From assembly GCA_964019155.1 (NCBI GenBank), contig OZ025243.1:84455083-84519082 (forward strand): 64,000 nucleotides of DNA, given 5' to 3'. The notes under the pieces are model-generated. The model saw only the letters and a list, made by a program, of their open reading frames with translations, searched no databases and was not told the origin of the DNA. The stretch is from Osedax fenrisi (lineage: Eukaryota > Annelida > Polychaeta > Sabellida > Siboglinidae). This document shows positions 61,760-64,000 of the stretch, piece after piece (positions within the stretch are counted from its first letter, which is position 1; every line of letters begins with the position of its first letter). The translations under genes and the position numbers were made by a program.

Positions 61760-63503
61760 ACTATTTAACCATATGTCTTATGGCATTGCTTATGCACTAA
61801 TTTATTGTATAGTTCACATATAACTAAAGATGTAATCTACTTTAAATAATGTCATATGGATAATTACTTTGAGAAGAATACTTTGTACAAAACTGTACAA
61901 CTCTGTTATATAAGTAATGTTTGAATATATACAATATTATAGTAAAAATTCTTATATTAAATAATAAATGATTACAATATAAAGTTATATTATAATAATT
62001 ATATAAAATTTATAATACACATGATACACATGAGTTTATAATATACACTATATATATATATATATGAAATATATAAATATATTACAAAAATGATAATTAT
62101 GTAAATAGAATTATAATTAATTTATAAACACATCAAAGGATTTTAATATTTGTAACACATTAATTAATTTTAAGTTTTATTATATTCTATAAATAATATT
62201 TCATTATTATAATCCCATATCATTATTCAGTGATTATACATTATATTTAATCATCTATCTTACAAATATAATTGATAATTCTATATAATGTTATCAAACT
62301 ATATTGCCAGCAGTAAATATTATCGATATATATCTTATCTCTAGTAATTTACAATATTATATTATATAATATATTATATAATATATATGATATGTCACTC
62401 CCATCTAAATATAGATCAGTTACTAATTTTAATTGAAATAGATATCACAAGCAATACGCATATCGGGCAGTAAATATACACCTATATATTTAGGTCATAC
62501 AAATTACGATATTTCCAAGTTTTATCATACATAGTAATTAATAACATAATATACATATATTATGTTATTCTTATTAATTATTAATTTAATATTATGTTAA
62601 TTATTACTTAATATTAACTTAATATTAAGTGAATAGTTATGTAAATTATATAATATAGAAATAACATTTATATACTAAGTATAATACTTGGTTTAACACA
62701 TTAAATGTAATCTAATTTTTATTCACATTTGTAAAAACTAAAATATAATTGTATTATCATAATAATTAAATTATTATGCATCATAGTTTATAATTTAAAA
62801 AGCTTTGGTATTTTTAAATAAAGCTTACTTTAGAAAATGTATACAAATTGGAAATTTTAAATTGCCTTGTATAAATAGTCATGTACCATATATCAGATTA
62901 ACCGATGTTAATATGGAAAGTTACGAATACAATACTCTATTTATATTCTAATACATTTTATATAAACATTTAATATTCATATTTAAATTAATATATACGT
63001 ATTTTAAATAATTATCGCCCATGAATATCGCACATTTGACTAATAATATATAAATAGAGTATTATTGTATCATTAATTATGTAACATTAACTATTGTATT
63101 CATGTTATTTAATATATAAATATAAACTATATAGAATGATACATGTACAAATATTATATTTAATATACGGCTATTTAAAAGTTTAGAATATTTACCTGTC
63201 ATTTTGTTCCGATAATTTTTGTAAAGGTAAACAATAATCTTTGATTTAACAATCACAATATACAATAGCTTTTAAAATTATACCATTTTAGAACGCTTTT
63301 CTTTTAATAAAAATTAGAAACATTCATTATAAATTATAATTTATAATGAATACATAATTGATTATGTATGTAATGATTTATAATTATGAATGATAATGTA
63401 TTATGTTGTATCATAGATTACAAGTAAAATATCGTAAATATATATGAAATAGTAAATTAATATATATATATATATATATATCTATTATATAAAAGAAAGT
63501 CTA

Positions 63504-63544
<41 letters not shown>

Positions 63545-63545
63545 A
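61760..63545. other. AT-rich spacer
   Basis: The region is very AT-rich, with TTAATATTA/TAATATTAA palindromic runs near 62590-62630, (TA)n tracts at 63460-63481 and 63511-63534, and a short (GT)n at 63535-63545. A 62-codon minus-strand frame near 63100 is Ile/Tyr/Asn-rich noise. No feature is supported. Confidence 0.5.
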
Positions 63546-63735
63546 TCTGGTGAGGTAACTCGAGAACCGGGGTACGTCGCGAAAATATTTTATACCCGAT
63601 CTTAATAAATTTGCAACAGTATGGTCTTGGTCCGGAAAATTTTTTGAATTTTATACCGCGTACCCCAGAAAAACCTGAAAAATTGACTTTTTGCCATTAA
63701 AATGATTTTTTGTCGTCCAAAATCTTCGGCGTCGC
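63546..63735. other. GC-richer segment with a short inverted repeat
   Basis: CCGGGGTACG (near 63568) and CGTACCCCAG (near 63657) form an inverted repeat of about 9 bases around ATTTTATACC-like arms. GGTCTTGGTCCGG and TCTTCGGCGTCGC stand out from the background. It may be the end of an unrecognised interspersed repeat that continues into the T-rich tract to its right. Confidence 0.35.
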
Positions 63736-64000
63736 ATTTTTGAAATATTTTTTTTACATTTTTTCGAACTATTTTTTTTGATTTTTTTTTGAAATTTTTG
63801 GAAATTTTGGAAATTTTTTGAAATATTTTTGACATTTTTTGAAATATTTTTGAAATTTTTTGAAATATTTTTAAACATTTTTTTGAAATTTTTTTAAAAT
63901 ATATTTTGTAATATTATTTATATTTTTTGTATTTTAAAAAATATTATTTGAAATATTTTTTTATATTTTTCAACTATTCGTTGAAATATTATTATTTTAA
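63736..64000. repeat. T-rich degenerate short repeat
   Basis: These are irregular repeats of GAAATTTTT, GAAATATTTTT and GAAATTTTGG up to the window edge. On the minus strand this reads as Lys/Asn/Phe/Ile/Ser-rich frames, which are products of the repeat. Confidence 0.7.

Noticed and set aside
63602..63878. Lys/Asn/Ser-rich minus-strand frames at the right edge
   Set aside because: They are direct products of the GAAATTTTT repeat, and overlapping frames look alike.

Overview
The window looks like non-coding, repeat-dominated nuclear DNA of an insect. It is about 80% A+T, full of (TA)n tracts, with spliceosomal introns inside transposon relics and no operons, ribosome binding sites or prokaryotic genes. 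The style (very AT-rich, PIF/Harbinger genes, hAT-type MITEs built of GATTTTTTT and TTTAAATCA motifs) suggests a hemipteran such as an aphid, but that is an impression and no host gene was identified.

Region 1, positions 1-46430: one uninterrupted tandem array that enters from the left edge. The monomers are unusually long and come in two sizes, about 1.65 kb (S) and about 2.05 kb (L). L monomers differ by a 209-bp segment carrying a 43-codon open frame, set between two copies of a ~175-bp flank. Shared variants define five monomer types (A, B, D long; C, E short) in the order [partial] A B C D E A B D' E C D E A A B C D E A A B D'' C' [partial]. This is a higher-order repeat with blocks of 9,420 bp and 11,465 bp that look almost identical. 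Each monomer carries a 115-bp hairpin element and GC-richer islands on both strands that read like broken exons. Whatever genes these came from are now carried as satellite DNA. Small ORFs recur in nearly every monomer because the array is homogenised, which is not evidence of function.

Region 2, 46431-51155: two different, dead PIF/Harbinger (HARBI1-like) transposase genes lie head to tail. Copy A keeps the N-terminal part and is split in exon 1 by a 470-bp hAT-type MITE with a perfect 8-bp target-site duplication. Taking out the MITE and one duplication closes the reading frame across the insertion. A second copy of the MITE sits in the copy A intron in the opposite orientation, with its own perfect 8-bp duplication. 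Copy B keeps the catalytic and C-terminal parts, with two frameshifts, two nonsense codons and Lys in place of the third catalytic acid. At the A/B junction is a ~52-bp patch nearly identical to the satellite monomer, so the array and the transposon debris share history.

Region 3, 51156-64000: AT-rich spacer with a 138-bp tandem repeat, a degenerate AT repeat, a GC-rich island next to a possible small minus-strand gene, a pseudogene piece resembling the end of a LamG-type membrane protein, a 25-bp minisatellite with its own 150-bp higher-order period, a 702-bp tandem duplication that doubles a possible terminal exon, three diverged copies of a 230-290-bp repeat, and a possible small minus-strand exon pair near 61.6 kb. 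No gene in the window can be called intact with confidence.
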